Part shown: positions 53,418 through 62,532 of the stretch, piece by piece | Position numbering within the stretch: the first letter of the stretch is position 1 | Layout of the letters: every line of letters begins with the position of its first letter | Assembly: GCF_021117365.1 (NCBI RefSeq) | Contig: NZ_CP088262.1 | Span: 434,001 to 498,000, forward strand | Length of the DNA: 64,000 nucleotides | Direction: 5' to 3' | Origin: Nocardioides sp. cx-173 | GTDB taxonomy: Bacteria > Actinomycetota > Actinomycetes > Propionibacteriales > Nocardioidaceae | Notes under the pieces: generated by a model | Told to the model about the DNA's origin: nothing | Database searches by the model: none | Seen by the model: only the letters and a program-made list of their open reading frames with translations | Translations under genes and position numbers: made by a program

Positions 53418-54310
53418 GGTTCCACCGCCCGCCCCACGAGCTCGTGGAGGAGCTGATGGCGGCCGATCTCGGCCACCAGGAGCTGCTCGACCTCGTGCAC
53501 CTAGGACTGCAGGAGGACCTCCCGGGGGACGCGGTCGACGTCACCTCGGAGTCCACCATCGGCCCCGACGCGCGTGCCGAGGCGGTCTTCGCCGCCCGCG
53601 AGGACGGCGTCGTGGCGGGGCTCGGGGTCGCGGCCCTGGTGTTCGCGGTCGTGATGGGCGACGACGTGGAGGTCACCGACCGGCTCCCCGACGGGACCCG
53701 GGTGAGTGCGGGCGACGTCGTGATGCGCGTGGCCGGCCCCACCCGGGGGCTGCTCACCGCCGAGCGCACGGCCCTCAACTTCGCCAGCCACCTCTCCGGC
53801 GTCGCGACCGCGACCGCGCACTGGGTGTCGGCGCTGGCGGGCACCCGGGCGCGGGTGCTCGACACCCGCAAGACGCTGCCGGGCTACCGGGCGCTGCAGA
53901 AGTACGCCGTGCGGTGCGGCGGCGGCGTCAACCACCGCTTCAGCCTGACCGACCGGGCGATGGTCAAGGACAACCACGTCATCGCCGCGGGCGGGGTCGT
54001 GCCGGCCTACCGGGCCGTGCAGGCGGCGTACCCGGGCCTGCGGGTGGAGGTGGAGGTGACCGACCTCGACCAGCTCCGCGAGCTGCTGGAGGTCGGCTGC
54101 ACCGAGATCCTGCTCGACAACATGTCCACCGAGACGATGGCCGAGGCGGTCCGGATCACCGACGGCCGGGCCACGCTGGAGGCCTCGGGCGGCCTCACGC
54201 TGGAGCGGGCCCGCGAGGTGGCCGAGACCGGCGTCGACTTCATCTCGGTCGGCGCCTTGACCCACTCGGTGAAGGTCTTCGACCTGGGCATGGACCTCCA
54301 GGACCGATGA
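53414..54310 (+). CDS. nadC: Nicotinate-nucleotide pyrophosphorylase (carboxylating)
   Basis: A 298-residue QPRTase. RVLDTRKTLPGYRALQKYAVRCGGGVNHR, AMVKDNHVIAAGG, VEVEVTDLDQLRELL, LLDNMS and LEASGGLTLERAREVAETGVDFISVG are the family landmarks with the phosphate-binding Lys/Arg/His residues. It converts quinolinate plus PRPP to nicotinate mononucleotide. Coupled to nadB and to coaX (ATGA). Confidence 0.97.
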   Translation: MRFHRPPHELVEELMAADLGHQELLDLVHLGLQEDLPGDAVDVTSESTIGPDARAEAVFAAREDGVVAGLGVAALVFAVVMGDDVEVTDRLPDGTRVSAGDVVMRVAGPTRGLLTAERTALNFASHLSGVATATAHWVSALAGTRARVLDTRKTLPGYRALQKYAVRCGGGVNHRFSLTDRAMVKDNHVIAAGGVVPAYRAVQAAYPGLRVEVEVTDLDQLRELLEVGCTEILLDNMSTETMAEAVRITDGRATLEASGGLTLERAREVAETGVDFISVGALTHSVKVFDLGMDLQDR

Positions 54311-55080
54311 GCCTGCTCGCCGCCGACATCGGCAACGCCCACACCGTCCTCGGGCTCATCGCCGACGGCCGGGTGAGCGCCGACTGGCGGGTCTCCACCG
54401 ACGAGCACCGCACCTCCGACGAGTGGGCGGTCATGCTGCGCGGGCTGCTCGGCGATGCAGTGGCCCGGGTCGACGGCATCGTGGTCTGCTCGACGGTGCC
54501 GGCCGTCCTGCACGAATGGCGCGACATGCTGCCGCGCCACTTCGGGGGCGTGCCGCATGTGGTGGTGGAGCCGGGGGTGCGCACCGGAGTCCCGGTGCTG
54601 ATGGACAATCCGCGCGAAGTCGGGTCCGATCGGATAATCAATGCGCTGGCCGCGGCGACGGTTTATGGCGGACCGGCCATCGTGGTCGACTTCGGCGGGA
54701 CCGCGACCACATTCGACGTGGTCAGCGCGCACGGGCAGTACGTCGGCGGCGCCATCGCGCCCGGCATCGAGATCTCGCTCGAGGCGCTCGGCCGCCGTGG
54801 CGCTCAGCTGCGCAAGGTGGAGTTGCAGCGCCCGCGCTCGGTCATCGCCAAGAACACGGTCGAGGCGCTGCAGTCGGGCATGGTCTTCGGCGTGGCCAGC
54901 CAGGTCGAGGGGATCGTCGAGCGCATGCGCGCCGAGCTCGGGGCCGACGCCGAGCGATTGCGCGTCGTGGCCACGGGATATCTCGCCCCGCTCGTGATTG
55001 AGGAATGTCGCTGCTTTACCGATCATTCGCCCTGGCTCACGCTGATGGGTCTCGAATTAGTGTTCCACAGGAATACCTGA
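54307..55080 (+). CDS. coaX: Type III pantothenate kinase
   Basis: A 257-residue kinase of the ASKHA fold. ADIGNAHTVLGLI, NPREVGSDRIINALAA, VDFGGTATTFDVV and GGAIAPGIEISLEAL are the type III motifs. It phosphorylates pantothenate in the first step of CoA synthesis and is not feedback-inhibited like CoaA. From about 54600 on, and especially in the last 35 codons, it uses many A/T-rich codons (AAT, ATA, GAA, TTT, TTA), unlike nadC just upstream. The phosphate motif reads DFGGTATTFD, one Gly longer than the common DFGTATTFD form. Confidence 0.93.
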   Translation: MSLLAADIGNAHTVLGLIADGRVSADWRVSTDEHRTSDEWAVMLRGLLGDAVARVDGIVVCSTVPAVLHEWRDMLPRHFGGVPHVVVEPGVRTGVPVLMDNPREVGSDRIINALAAATVYGGPAIVVDFGGTATTFDVVSAHGQYVGGAIAPGIEISLEALGRRGAQLRKVELQRPRSVIAKNTVEALQSGMVFGVASQVEGIVERMRAELGADAERLRVVATGYLAPLVIEECRCFTDHSPWLTLMGLELVFHRNT

Positions 55081-55155
55081 GCGAGAAATTCCTATTTCCC
55101 GCTAGGTAATGTCAAGATGGAACGCCCGTATATCCCCCCACTGAAGAGGTCTGCA

Positions 55156-55482
55156 ATGGCGCAGAAGGTCAACATCGTGCTCGTCGACGACATCGACGGC
55201 TCCGAGGCCACCGAGACCGTGGTGTTCGGACTCGACGGCACGTCGTACGAGATCGACCTGAACGACAAGAACGCCGCCGCTCTGCGTGATGCGCTGAGCC
55301 CCTACGTCGGCCACGCCCGCAAGTCGGGGAGTGCCGGCGCCCGCCGTGCCGCCAAGAAGTCCAGCGCCACCGGCCCCAGCGCCCGCGAGGTCCGCGACTG
55401 GGCCCGCTCCAACGGCTACACCGTCCCCGACCGCGGGCGCATCCCCGCCGACGTCCGCTCCGCCTTCGACGCCGCCAACTGA
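55156..55482 (+). CDS. lsr2: Lsr2 nucleoid-associated protein
   Basis: A 108-residue protein with N-terminal dimerisation strands (KVNIVLVDDIDGSEATETVVFGLDG, YEIDLNDKNAAALRDAL), an Ala/Lys-rich linker, and a C-terminal DNA-binding domain VRDWARSNGYTVPDRGRIPADV carrying the RGR minor-groove hook. Lsr2 is the actinobacterial H-NS analogue that bridges and silences AT-rich DNA. ATG chosen because GAAGAGG precedes it; a longer form with 13 extra residues is less like the family. The intergenic region upstream is AT-rich and could be a self-binding target. Confidence 0.95.
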   Translation: MAQKVNIVLVDDIDGSEATETVVFGLDGTSYEIDLNDKNAAALRDALSPYVGHARKSGSAGARRAAKKSSATGPSAREVRDWARSNGYTVPDRGRIPADVRSAFDAAN

Positions 55483-55517
55483 GGCCACCCCCGCGCCGGC
55501 GTACCGCGCCTGCACGG

Positions 55518-55546
55518 TGACCCGTCACAAACTTTGTGACGGGTCA
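55518..55546. repeat. Perfect 29-nt palindrome TGACCCGTCACAAA-C-TTTGTGACGGGTCA
   Basis: Fourteen-base perfect arms around a single C, located 36 nt after the lsr2 stop. A partial third copy (GTGACGGGTC) occurs at 55567-55576. It may terminate lsr2 or be an operator; no U-run follows. Not related in sequence to the two repeat families above. Confidence 0.75.
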
Positions 55547-55589
55547 GCGTCATTTGCGTGCAGTTGGTGACGGGTCGGCGGCCGCGCCT

Positions 55590-55638
55590 GTTCGCTGTGG
55601 GCGGACGCGGTTGGGCGCTCACCGGGAACGCGTAGGCT
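55590..55638 (+). promoter_or_regulatory. clpC promoter with ClgR-like operator
   Basis: GTTCGC-TGTGG-GCGGAC (55590-55606) matches the ClgR box GTTCGC-N5-GCG and differs from a perfect inverted repeat at one pair. It sits directly before a -35-like TTGGGC (55611-55616), a 16-nt spacer and TAGGCT (55633-55638). ClgR is the actinobacterial activator of clp genes; this position just upstream of -35 suits an activator. The box also partly fits the corynebacterial consensus. Confidence 0.6.
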
Positions 55639-55719
55639 GTCCGCGGGGTTAGTTCTCTATGTTCCGCCTTCGTCCGACCCAGGACGAGGCGGCCCCGTTG
55701 ATCTTCAGGAGCGATGCGC

Positions 55720-58287
55720 ATGTTCGAGCGGTTTACTGACCGAGCCCGACGGGTGGTCGTGCTGGCCCAAGAAGAGGCCCGCATGCTCTCCCACAACTAC
55801 ATCGGGACCGAGCACATCCTGCTCGGCCTCATCCACGAGGGCGAAGGCGTCGCCGCGAAGGCGCTCGAGAGCCTCGACATCTCACTGGAGGCGGTGCGCG
55901 CCCAGGTCGAGGAGATCATCGGCCAGGGCCAGCAGGCGCCCAGTGGCCACATCCCCTTCACCCCGCGGGCCAAGAAGGTCCTCGAGCTGTCCCTGCGCGA
56001 GGCGCTGCAGCTCGGCCACTCCTACATCGGCACCGAGCACATCCTGCTCGGCCTGATCCGCGAGGGCGAGGGCGTCGCCGCCCAGGTGCTGCAGAAGCTG
56101 GGCGCCGACCTCAACCGGGTCCGCCAGCAGGTCATCCAGCTGCTCTCGGGCTTCCAGGGCAAGGAGTCGACCGCCTCGGCGGCCGCCCAGGGCAGCGGCG
56201 CGGACGCGCCCTCCTCGTCGCTGGTGCTCGACCAGTTCGGCCGCAACCTGACCCAGGACGCCCGCGAGGGCAAGCTGGACCCGGTCATCGGCCGCGAGCA
56301 GGAGATCGAGCGGGTCATGCAGATCCTCTCGCGCCGCACGAAGAACAACCCGGTCCTCATCGGCGAGCCCGGCGTCGGCAAGACCACGATCGTGGCCGGC
56401 CTGGCGCAGGACATCGTGCGCGGCAGCGTCCCCGAGACGCTCAAGGACAAGCAGATCTACACGCTGGACCTCGGCGCGCTCGTCGCCGGCTCCCGCTACC
56501 GCGGTGACTTCGAGGAGCGCCTGAAGAAGGTCCTCAAGGAGATCCGCACCCGCGGCGACATCGTGCTGTTCATCGACGAGATCCACACCCTCGTCGGCGC
56601 CGGTGCGGCCGAGGGCGCGATCGACGCGGCCAGCATCCTCAAGCCGATGCTGGCCCGCGGCGAGCTGCAGACCATCGGCGCGACCACGCTCGACGAGTAC
56701 CGCAAGTACCTCGAGAAGGACGCCGCGCTCGAGCGCCGCTTCCAGCCGATCCAGGTCTCCGAGCCCTCCATCGCCCACACGATCGAGATGCTCAAGGGCC
56801 TGCGCGACCGCTACGAGGCGCACCACCGCGTGACGATCACCGACGAGGCGCTGGTCTCGGCGGCGACGCTGGCCGACCGCTACATCTCCGACCGCTTCCT
56901 TCCGGACAAGGCGATCGACCTCATCGACGAGGCCGGCTCCCGGCTGCGGATCCGTCGCATGACGGCCCCCGCCGACCTGCGCGAGTACGACGACAAGATC
57001 GCCGAGGTGCGCCAGCGCAAGGAGGGCGCCATCGACGGTCAGGACTTCGAGGCGGCCGCGCGGCTGCGCGACGAGGAGAAGCAGCTCATCCAGAAGAAGG
57101 CCGAGCGCGAGAAGCAGTGGCGCGCCGGCGACATGGACGAGGTCGCCGAGGTCGACGAGGAGCTGATCGCCGAGGTGCTGGCCGTCGCGACCGGGATCCC
57201 GATCGTCAAGCTCTCCGAGGAGGAGTCCACGCGCCTGCTCAAGATGGAGGACGAGCTCCACAAGCGGGTCATCGGCCAGGAGGAGGCCGTCCGGGCGCTG
57301 TCGCGGGCCATCCGCCGTACCCGCGCCGGACTGAAGGACCCCAAGCGCCCCGGTGGGTCGTTCATCTTCGCCGGTCCGTCCGGTGTCGGTAAGACGTGGC
57401 TGTCCAAGACGCTCGCGGAGTTCCTCTTCGGCGACGAGGACGCGCTGATCCAGCTCGACATGAGCGAGTTCAGCGAGAAGCACACCGTCTCGCGGCTGTT
57501 CGGCTCGCCTCCGGGCTATGTCGGCTACGAGGAGGGCGGGCAGCTCACCGAGAAGGTGCGCCGCAAGCCGTTCTCCGTCGTCCTCTTCGACGAGGTCGAG
57601 AAGGCGCACCCGGACATCTTCAACAGCCTGCTGCAGATCCTCGAGGAAGGTCGCCTGACCGACTCGCAGGGCCGGGTCGTCGACTTCAAGAACACCGTCA
57701 TCATCATGACGACCAACCTCGGCACCCGCGACATCAACAAGTCCGTCAACCTGGGCTTCCAGCAGTCGGGTGACGCGGCGGGCTCCTACGAGCGGATGAA
57801 GGCCAAGGTCGCCGACGAGCTCAAGCAGCACTTCCGGCCCGAGTTCCTCAACCGTGTCGACGAGATCGTCGTCTTCCCGCCGCTGTCGCGTCCGCAGATC
57901 GTCTCCATGGTCGACAACATGGTCGCCGCCGTCGAGCTGCGGCTGCGCGACCGCGACATGAGCCTGGAGCTCACGCAGGCCGCCAAGGACCTGCTGGCCG
58001 AGCGGGGCTTCGACCCGGTGCTGGGCGCGCGTCCGCTGCGGCGCACGATCCAGCGCGAGATCGAGGACACCCTGGCCGAGAAGATGCTCTTCGGCGAGGT
58101 CGGCCCGGGCCAGATCGTCCTGGTCGACGTGGAGGGCGAGGGGGCGAGCGCGACCTTCACCTTCGAGGGTCAGAAGGTCGGGGCGCTGCCCGACCTGCCG
58201 CCGTTCGAGACCGCCGAGGTCGGCCTGGCCGAGGGGCCCGACGACTCCGAGGGCCCGATCGACGTGCCGCGCGAGAACGAGGCGTAG
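55720..58287 (+). CDS. clpC: ClpC AAA+ chaperone-ATPase
   Basis: An 855-residue class I Hsp100 protein. Duplicated Clp-N repeats ([19 protein letters not shown], then [19 protein letters not shown]), AAA-1 with Walker A GEPGVGKT and Walker [11 protein letters not shown], a UVR/linker domain ([19 protein letters not shown]), and AAA-2 with GPSGVGKT and [11 protein letters not shown]. It unfolds substrates for ClpP. The second of two closely spaced ATGs was taken as start because it has an 8-nt spacing from AGGAG and begins [10 protein letters not shown] as in relatives. Followed by a strong intrinsic hairpin. Confidence 0.97.
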   Translation: MFERFTDRARRVVVLAQEEARMLSHNYIGTEHILLGLIHEGEGVAAKALESLDISLEAVRAQVEEIIGQGQQAPSGHIPFTPRAKKVLELSLREALQLGHSYIGTEHILLGLIREGEGVAAQVLQKLGADLNRVRQQVIQLLSGFQGKESTASAAAQGSGADAPSSSLVLDQFGRNLTQDAREGKLDPVIGREQEIERVMQILSRRTKNNPVLIGEPGVGKTTIVAGLAQDIVRGSVPETLKDKQIYTLDLGALVAGSRYRGDFEERLKKVLKEIRTRGDIVLFIDEIHTLVGAGAAEGAIDAASILKPMLARGELQTIGATTLDEYRKYLEKDAALERRFQPIQVSEPSIAHTIEMLKGLRDRYEAHHRVTITDEALVSAATLADRYISDRFLPDKAIDLIDEAGSRLRIRRMTAPADLREYDDKIAEVRQRKEGAIDGQDFEAAARLRDEEKQLIQKKAEREKQWRAGDMDEVAEVDEELIAEVLAVATGIPIVKLSEEESTRLLKMEDELHKRVIGQEEAVRALSRAIRRTRAGLKDPKRPGGSFIFAGPSGVGKTWLSKTLAEFLFGDEDALIQLDMSEFSEKHTVSRLFGSPPGYVGYEEGGQLTEKVRRKPFSVVLFDEVEKAHPDIFNSLLQILEEGRLTDSQGRVVDFKNTVIIMTTNLGTRDINKSVNLGFQQSGDAAGSYERMKAKVADELKQHFRPEFLNRVDEIVVFPPLSRPQIVSMVDNMVAAVELRLRDRDMSLELTQAAKDLLAERGFDPVLGARPLRRTIQREIEDTLAEKMLFGEVGPGQIVLVDVEGEGASATFTFEGQKVGALPDLPPFETAEVGLAEGPDDSEGPIDVPRENEA

Positions 58288-58302
58288 CCAGCAGCACGAA
58301 CG

Positions 58303-58336
58303 GGAGCCCCACCGGTCCGCCGGTGGGGCTCCTGTT
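58303..58336 (+). terminator. Intrinsic terminator after clpC
   Basis: A perfect 13-bp stem GGAGCCCCACCGG / CCGGTGGGGCTCC with a TCCG tetraloop (58303-58332), followed by TGTT. Stem strength and position 15 nt after the clpC stop support termination. Confidence 0.85.
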
Positions 58337-58366
58337 GCGTCCGGGCCCAGTGGCTAGGCTCCCGGC

Positions 58367-59422
58367 ATGATCTTCACCGTCACCACGGTCAAGGACACCT
58401 TGGCCAACGTGCAGCGGTTCGTGGCGGGCAACCTCGCGGGCGGCGCCGACCACCTGTTCGTGTTCCTCGACGGCCCCGCCCCGGAGGTGCGGGCGTTCCT
58501 GGACTCGCACCAGCACGTCACCTGCGTCCGCACCGACAAGAGCTGGTGGCTGGGCGAGCGCCCGGCCGAGCTCAACGTCCGGCAGCGGATCAACGCCAAC
58601 CTGGTGAAGGCGCTGCTCAGCACGCTCCCTGAGGCCGAGTGGCTCTTCCACGTCGACGGCGACGAGATCGTGCAGATCGACCGCGACGTCCTGGCCGCCG
58701 TGCCGGCCGACACGGAGGTGGTCAAGCTCGCTCCGCTGGAGGCGGTGAGCCGCAAGCACTGGGACCAGGACCCGACCTGGTTCAAGAAGATGCTGGGCAA
58801 GGACGACCTGACCCTCCTGCACGTGCTGGGGGCGATCAAGCGCCCGCACAACGGCGCGCTGTTCCACGGCCACCTCGAGGGCAAGAGCGGCCTGCGTCCC
58901 CGGCTGGACCGGTGGCTGACGCTGCACCACGTCGTCCTGGCCGACAAGAGCCGGGTCGAGCCGTACACCCACGACGCGCTGACGGTGCTGCACTACGAGT
59001 CGTTCAGCGGTGAGGACTTCGTGCGCAAGTGGACCTCGATGCTCGACGCCGGTCCCACGTTCGGCCTGCGGTCCGGGCGCGAGCCCACAGCGGTGGCGCT
59101 GCGCACGCTGGTGTCGCTGGGCCTCAGCGAGGAGCAGGCGGCGCCGTACCTGATGCGGATCTTCGAGCGCACCACCGAGGACGACTTCGACACCCTGCGC
59201 GACCTCGGACTGCTGGTGGAGGTCGACCCCCGCCAGGGCACCCACCGGCCGCAGGCGCTGGGCGACGACGCGCGCGAGCATCTCGACGGGCTGCTGGACC
59301 GGCTGCGGGAGGAGCCCAAGGGGATCTTCCACCCCTACCGCTCGCCCGGCGCCGACCGTGAGGCGCTCAAGCGCGCCCAGGGTGCGCCGAAGGGCGTGCG
59401 CGGCTTCCTGCGCCGGTCCTGA
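58367..59422 (+). CDS. Glycosyltransferase family 2-like protein (first of a tandem pair)
   Basis: A 351-residue protein starting MIFTVTTVKDTLANVQRFVAGNL, with GGADHLFVFLDGPAPEV, the metal motif in WLFHVDGDEIVQID, HGHLEGKSGLRPRLDRW, VLHYESFSGEDFVRKW and YLMRIFERTTEDDF. The layout matches the Glyco_tranf_2_4 type of GT-A enzymes. The acceptor is unknown. TAGGCT lies 6 nt before the ATG with no ribosome site in between, suggesting a leaderless transcript. It is a clear paralogue of the next gene and has identical length. Confidence 0.8.
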   Translation: MIFTVTTVKDTLANVQRFVAGNLAGGADHLFVFLDGPAPEVRAFLDSHQHVTCVRTDKSWWLGERPAELNVRQRINANLVKALLSTLPEAEWLFHVDGDEIVQIDRDVLAAVPADTEVVKLAPLEAVSRKHWDQDPTWFKKMLGKDDLTLLHVLGAIKRPHNGALFHGHLEGKSGLRPRLDRWLTLHHVVLADKSRVEPYTHDALTVLHYESFSGEDFVRKWTSMLDAGPTFGLRSGREPTAVALRTLVSLGLSEEQAAPYLMRIFERTTEDDFDTLRDLGLLVEVDPRQGTHRPQALGDDAREHLDGLLDRLREEPKGIFHPYRSPGADREALKRAQGAPKGVRGFLRRS

Positions 59423-59491
59423 CGCCGCCCGATCTCGAGGAGGCCGGTCAACGAGGCGGCCTGGGGACCGGGAGCGGGGTTAGGCTCGTTC

Positions 59492-60547
59492 ATGATCTTC
59501 ACGGTCAGCACGGTGAGGGACACCCTGGCCAACGTGCAGCGCTTCGTGGCCGGCAACCTCGCCGGTGGGGCGGACCACCTGGTCGTGTTCCTCGACGCGG
59601 CCGACCCTCCGGTGCGCGCCTTCCTGGAGGCCCACCCGCACGTCACCTGCGTCCGCACCGACAGGAGCTGGTGGCTCGGGGGACGCCCCGCCAAGCTCAA
59701 CGGCCGGCAGCGGATCAACGCCAACGTGGTGCGGCTGGTGCTGAGCACCCTCCCGGAGGCCGAGTGGCTCTTCCACATCGACGGCGACGAGATCGTCCAG
59801 CTCGACCGCGAGGTCCTCGCGGCCGTGCCAGCCGACGTCGAGGCGGTCCGGCTCAGCCCGCTCGAGGCCGTCAGCCGCCAGCACTGGGAGGGCGAGCCGA
59901 CCTGGTTCAAGCGCAAGCTCGGCAAGAACGAGCTCCTGATGCTGTGCACGCTGGGGGTCATCGCCCGCCCGCACAACCGCGCGTACTTCCACGGGCACAT
60001 CAACGGCAAGTCCGGGATGCGCCCCCGCCTCGACCGGTGGCTCGCGCTGCACGACATCGTCGACGCCCACCAGAACCTGCTCGACTCCTATCGCCATGAC
60101 GCGCTCAGGCTGCTGCACTACGAGTCGTTCAGCGGCGAGGAGTTCGTCCGCAAGTGGACCGCGATGCTCCAGGCCGGTCCCGACGCCGGTCTGCGCGCCG
60201 CGCGCCAGCCCACGGCACGAGCCCTGCGCGCCCTCGTGTCCAAGGGGCTCGCCGAGGAGCAGGCCGCGCCGTACCTGATGCGGATCTTCGAGCGCACCAC
60301 CGAGGACGACTTCGAGACCCTGCGCGGGCTCGGGCTGCTGGTGCACCTCGACCCCCGCCTCGGCACGCACCGTCCCGCCCCGCTCCCCGACGGAGGGCGG
60401 GAGCACATCGATGCGCTGTTGGCCCGTCTGAGCCAGGAGCCCAAGGTGCTCTTCCACCCCTCCGACAAGGGCGAGGACCGCCGCGCGCTGGAGCGGGCCA
60501 CCCAAGGGCTGCCCGTCCGGCGTGACGGCGGTCAGGGCAGCGCGTAG
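59492..60547 (+). CDS. Glycosyltransferase family 2-like protein (second of a tandem pair)
   Basis: A 351-residue paralogue of the preceding protein: the same MIFTV start, GGADHLVVFLDAADPPV, WLFHIDGDEIVQLD, FHGHINGKSGMRPRLDRW, LLHYESFSGEEFVRKW and YLMRIFERTTEDDFETL. Differences are concentrated between residues 160-215 and at the C-terminus, where acceptor recognition would be expected. Its own TAGGCT lies 5 nt before the ATG. It ends 16 nt inside the convergent mutY. The pair most likely arose by tandem duplication including the promoter. Confidence 0.8.
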   Translation: MIFTVSTVRDTLANVQRFVAGNLAGGADHLVVFLDAADPPVRAFLEAHPHVTCVRTDRSWWLGGRPAKLNGRQRINANVVRLVLSTLPEAEWLFHIDGDEIVQLDREVLAAVPADVEAVRLSPLEAVSRQHWEGEPTWFKRKLGKNELLMLCTLGVIARPHNRAYFHGHINGKSGMRPRLDRWLALHDIVDAHQNLLDSYRHDALRLLHYESFSGEEFVRKWTAMLQAGPDAGLRAARQPTARALRALVSKGLAEEQAAPYLMRIFERTTEDDFETLRGLGLLVHLDPRLGTHRPAPLPDGGREHIDALLARLSQEPKVLFHPSDKGEDRRALERATQGLPVRRDGGQGSA

Positions 60548-61404
60548 CCGTCGGCTCCGGCCCGGACCGCCAGTCGGTCCTCGACCAGGCCGGCCAGACA
60601 GCGTGCGCGCTGCGCCTCGTCGGCCCAGACGGCGTCCAGGCGGCTCTGGTGCACGGGGCCGTCGCTGTCGCGAAGCACCGCCAGCAGCCGGCCGCGGCAC
60701 TGGCGGTCGGTCCCGGCCCAGGTCTGCGCCCGGCGCACCGGACCGTCGTACGCCGGCCGGCCGGCCGCGCGCCAGGCGCAGTGGTCGGCGACCGGGCAGG
60801 CGTCGCAACGCGGAGCGGCGGCCGTGCAGACCAGGGCGCCCAGCTCCATCAGCGCGATCGACCAGGTGGCGGCGGTCGGCTCGTCCTCGGGCAGGATCTC
60901 GGCGGCCGTCGCGCGCTCGGCGCGCGTGACCGACGGCCCCGGGAGCTCGACCCCGCCGACCGCGCGCGCGAGCACCCGGCGGACGTTCGTGTCGAGCACG
61001 ACGTGGCGGCGTCCGTAGGCGAAGGTGGCGATCGCGGCGGCCGTGTAGTCCCCGATCCCCGGCAGGGCGATCAGGTCGTCGTAGGAGTCGGGTACGACAC
61101 CGCCGTGCCGCTCCACGATCATGACCGCCGCGGCGTGCAGCCGCAGCGCCCGGCGCGGGTAGCCCAGCCGGCCCCAGGCCCGCACCGCCTCGCCCGTCGG
61201 CTCGGCGGCGAGCGCGGCCGGCGTCGGCCATCGCTCCAGCCACTGCTCGTGGACGGGGAGCACCCGGGCGACCGGGGTCTGCTGGAGCATGAGCTCGGAG
61301 ACCATCACCGACCACGGCGTCGCCGCCGCGCCGCGCCACGGCAGGTCGCGGGCGTGCTCGTCGTACCACTGCAGGAGTGGGGCGTGGAGGTCCATCGCAT
61401 CCAT
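60532..61404 (-). CDS. mutY: A/G-specific adenine DNA glycosylase
   Basis: A 290-residue protein. LPWRGAAATPWSVMVSELMLQQTPV carries the catalytic Glu. Helix-hairpin-helix ALPGIGDYTAAAI and VLDTNVRRVL with the catalytic Asp follow, and the 4Fe-4S ligands are spaced C-x6-C-x2-C-x5-C (CTAAAPRCDACPVADHC). It removes adenine opposite 8-oxoguanine. The C-terminal region is short relative to E. coli MutY, lacking a full MutT-like domain, common in actinobacteria. The start MDAMDLHAP is one of three close in-frame options. Confidence 0.94.
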   Translation of the reverse strand: MDAMDLHAPLLQWYDEHARDLPWRGAAATPWSVMVSELMLQQTPVARVLPVHEQWLERWPTPAALAAEPTGEAVRAWGRLGYPRRALRLHAAAVMIVERHGGVVPDSYDDLIALPGIGDYTAAAIATFAYGRRHVVLDTNVRRVLARAVGGVELPGPSVTRAERATAAEILPEDEPTAATWSIALMELGALVCTAAAPRCDACPVADHCAWRAAGRPAYDGPVRRAQTWAGTDRQCRGRLLAVLRDSDGPVHQSRLDAVWADEAQRARCLAGLVEDRLAVRAGADGYALP

Positions 61405-61459
61405 TGTCCCCACGGTGTGGCACCACGTCCGAAGGCGGTCTGGTGACTAGCGTTCAGTC

Positions 61460-62323
61460 ATGCCCCCGCCCTTGACTCGTGGTCCGCTCCCGGCCTCGGT
61501 CTACTGGCGCCGCCGTCTCGTCCTGCTCGGCCTCGTGACCGTGCTCGTCGTCTCGCTGGCCCGCCTTCTCGGCGGATCGAGCGACGGCTCGTCGCACGAC
61601 GGGGGAGCCGCCGAGCAGGCCGCGGCCGCGCCGACCTCGTCCGACGCCAGCCTGAGCCCGTCGTCCAGTCCGTCGTCGACGGCGACGCGCAAGCCGCGCC
61701 GTACCCCCACCCAGCCGACCACCAGCGCTGCCCCGACGCTCGCGGAGCCCGACGGCCCGTGTGCCGCCGACGACCTCGAGGTCACGCCGAGCGTGGTCGA
61801 CGCCGTGGTCGGGCGCGACGTGGTCGTGCTGCTCGACCTCCGCACCCTGGTCGACGAGGCGTGCACCTGGCGGGTCTCCTCCAGCAGCCTGACCCTGCGC
61901 ATCCGCTCCGGCTCCGACAAGATCTGGTCCTCCGCGCAGTGCCCGCGGGTGCTGCCCGTCACGGACCTGGTCGTGCGTCGCGACGTCGGCACCACCGTCC
62001 CCGTGATCTGGGACGACGCCCGCCGCTCCGACAAGGAGTGCTCGCGCCAGGCCGACTGGGCGATGCCGGGCTTCTACCAGGTGGCGGCGGCTGCGCTCGG
62101 CGGTGAGCCGACCGAGGTGCAGTTCGAGCTGACCCGACCCGTGCCCGAGGTCATCACCCCGTCCGCCGCCCCCAGCGGCCGGCCCGGCGGTGGTGGCCAG
62201 GGTGGTGGTGGCGAGGGCAGTGGTGGCCAGGGCGGCGGCAAGCCGAACCAGCCGGACGACGACGCGAAGCCCTCGGGAAAGCCGTCCGGGGCGGTCGAGC
62301 CGAACGGGTCCGGGATCAGCTGA
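61460..62323 (+). CDS. Membrane-anchored extracytoplasmic protein of unknown function
   Basis: A 287-residue protein: a basic N-terminus, one membrane helix (LVLLGLVTVLVVSLARLL), a Ser/Thr/Pro/Ala-rich stalk (residues 45-95), and a beta-rich domain of about 120 residues with four Cys (PCAADD, EACTW, AQCPRV, KECSR) that may form two disulphides. The tail is Gly-rich with Gly-Gly-Gln repeats and Lys/Pro. Similar proteins occur between mutY and disA in related actinobacteria. No catalytic motif is seen. TAGCGT lies 6 nt before the ATG. Confidence 0.72.
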   Translation: MPPPLTRGPLPASVYWRRRLVLLGLVTVLVVSLARLLGGSSDGSSHDGGAAEQAAAAPTSSDASLSPSSSPSSTATRKPRRTPTQPTTSAAPTLAEPDGPCAADDLEVTPSVVDAVVGRDVVVLLDLRTLVDEACTWRVSSSSLTLRIRSGSDKIWSSAQCPRVLPVTDLVVRRDVGTTVPVIWDDARRSDKECSRQADWAMPGFYQVAAAALGGEPTEVQFELTRPVPEVITPSAAPSGRPGGGGQGGGGEGSGGQGGGKPNQPDDDAKPSGKPSGAVEPNGSGIS

Positions 62324-62368
62324 GCGCCCGACGCGGTCGGTCCGGGATCGCGGTCGCCTCGATCTCGT

Positions 62369-62498
62369 CCCCGTCCCACGGGGTGGGCGAAACTCGCGCT
62401 TTCCGCATGAAGCTTCGTCGGGGAGGCGTGAGTTTCACCGGGTGCCCGGTGAAACTCATCCGCTAGACGTAGCACTTGAGGATCGTCGACTCGACGAG
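62369..62498. repeat. Composite palindromic repeat, copy 3, with a duplicated disA 3' end
   Basis: This 130-nt unit matches 62533-62662 without gaps at a fixed offset of 164 nt. It contains GCATGAAGCTTCGTCGGGG, then the perfect palindrome GAGTTTCACCGGG-TG-CCCGGTGAAACTC (62430-62457). Next comes a degenerate copy of the last codons of disA (62463-62498, minus strand, reading LVESTILKCYV then stop, against [11 protein letters not shown] in the intact gene). Confidence 0.9.
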
Positions 62499-62532
62499 AG
62501 TGACGATGCGCGCTGATGCCCGAGACCAGCTC

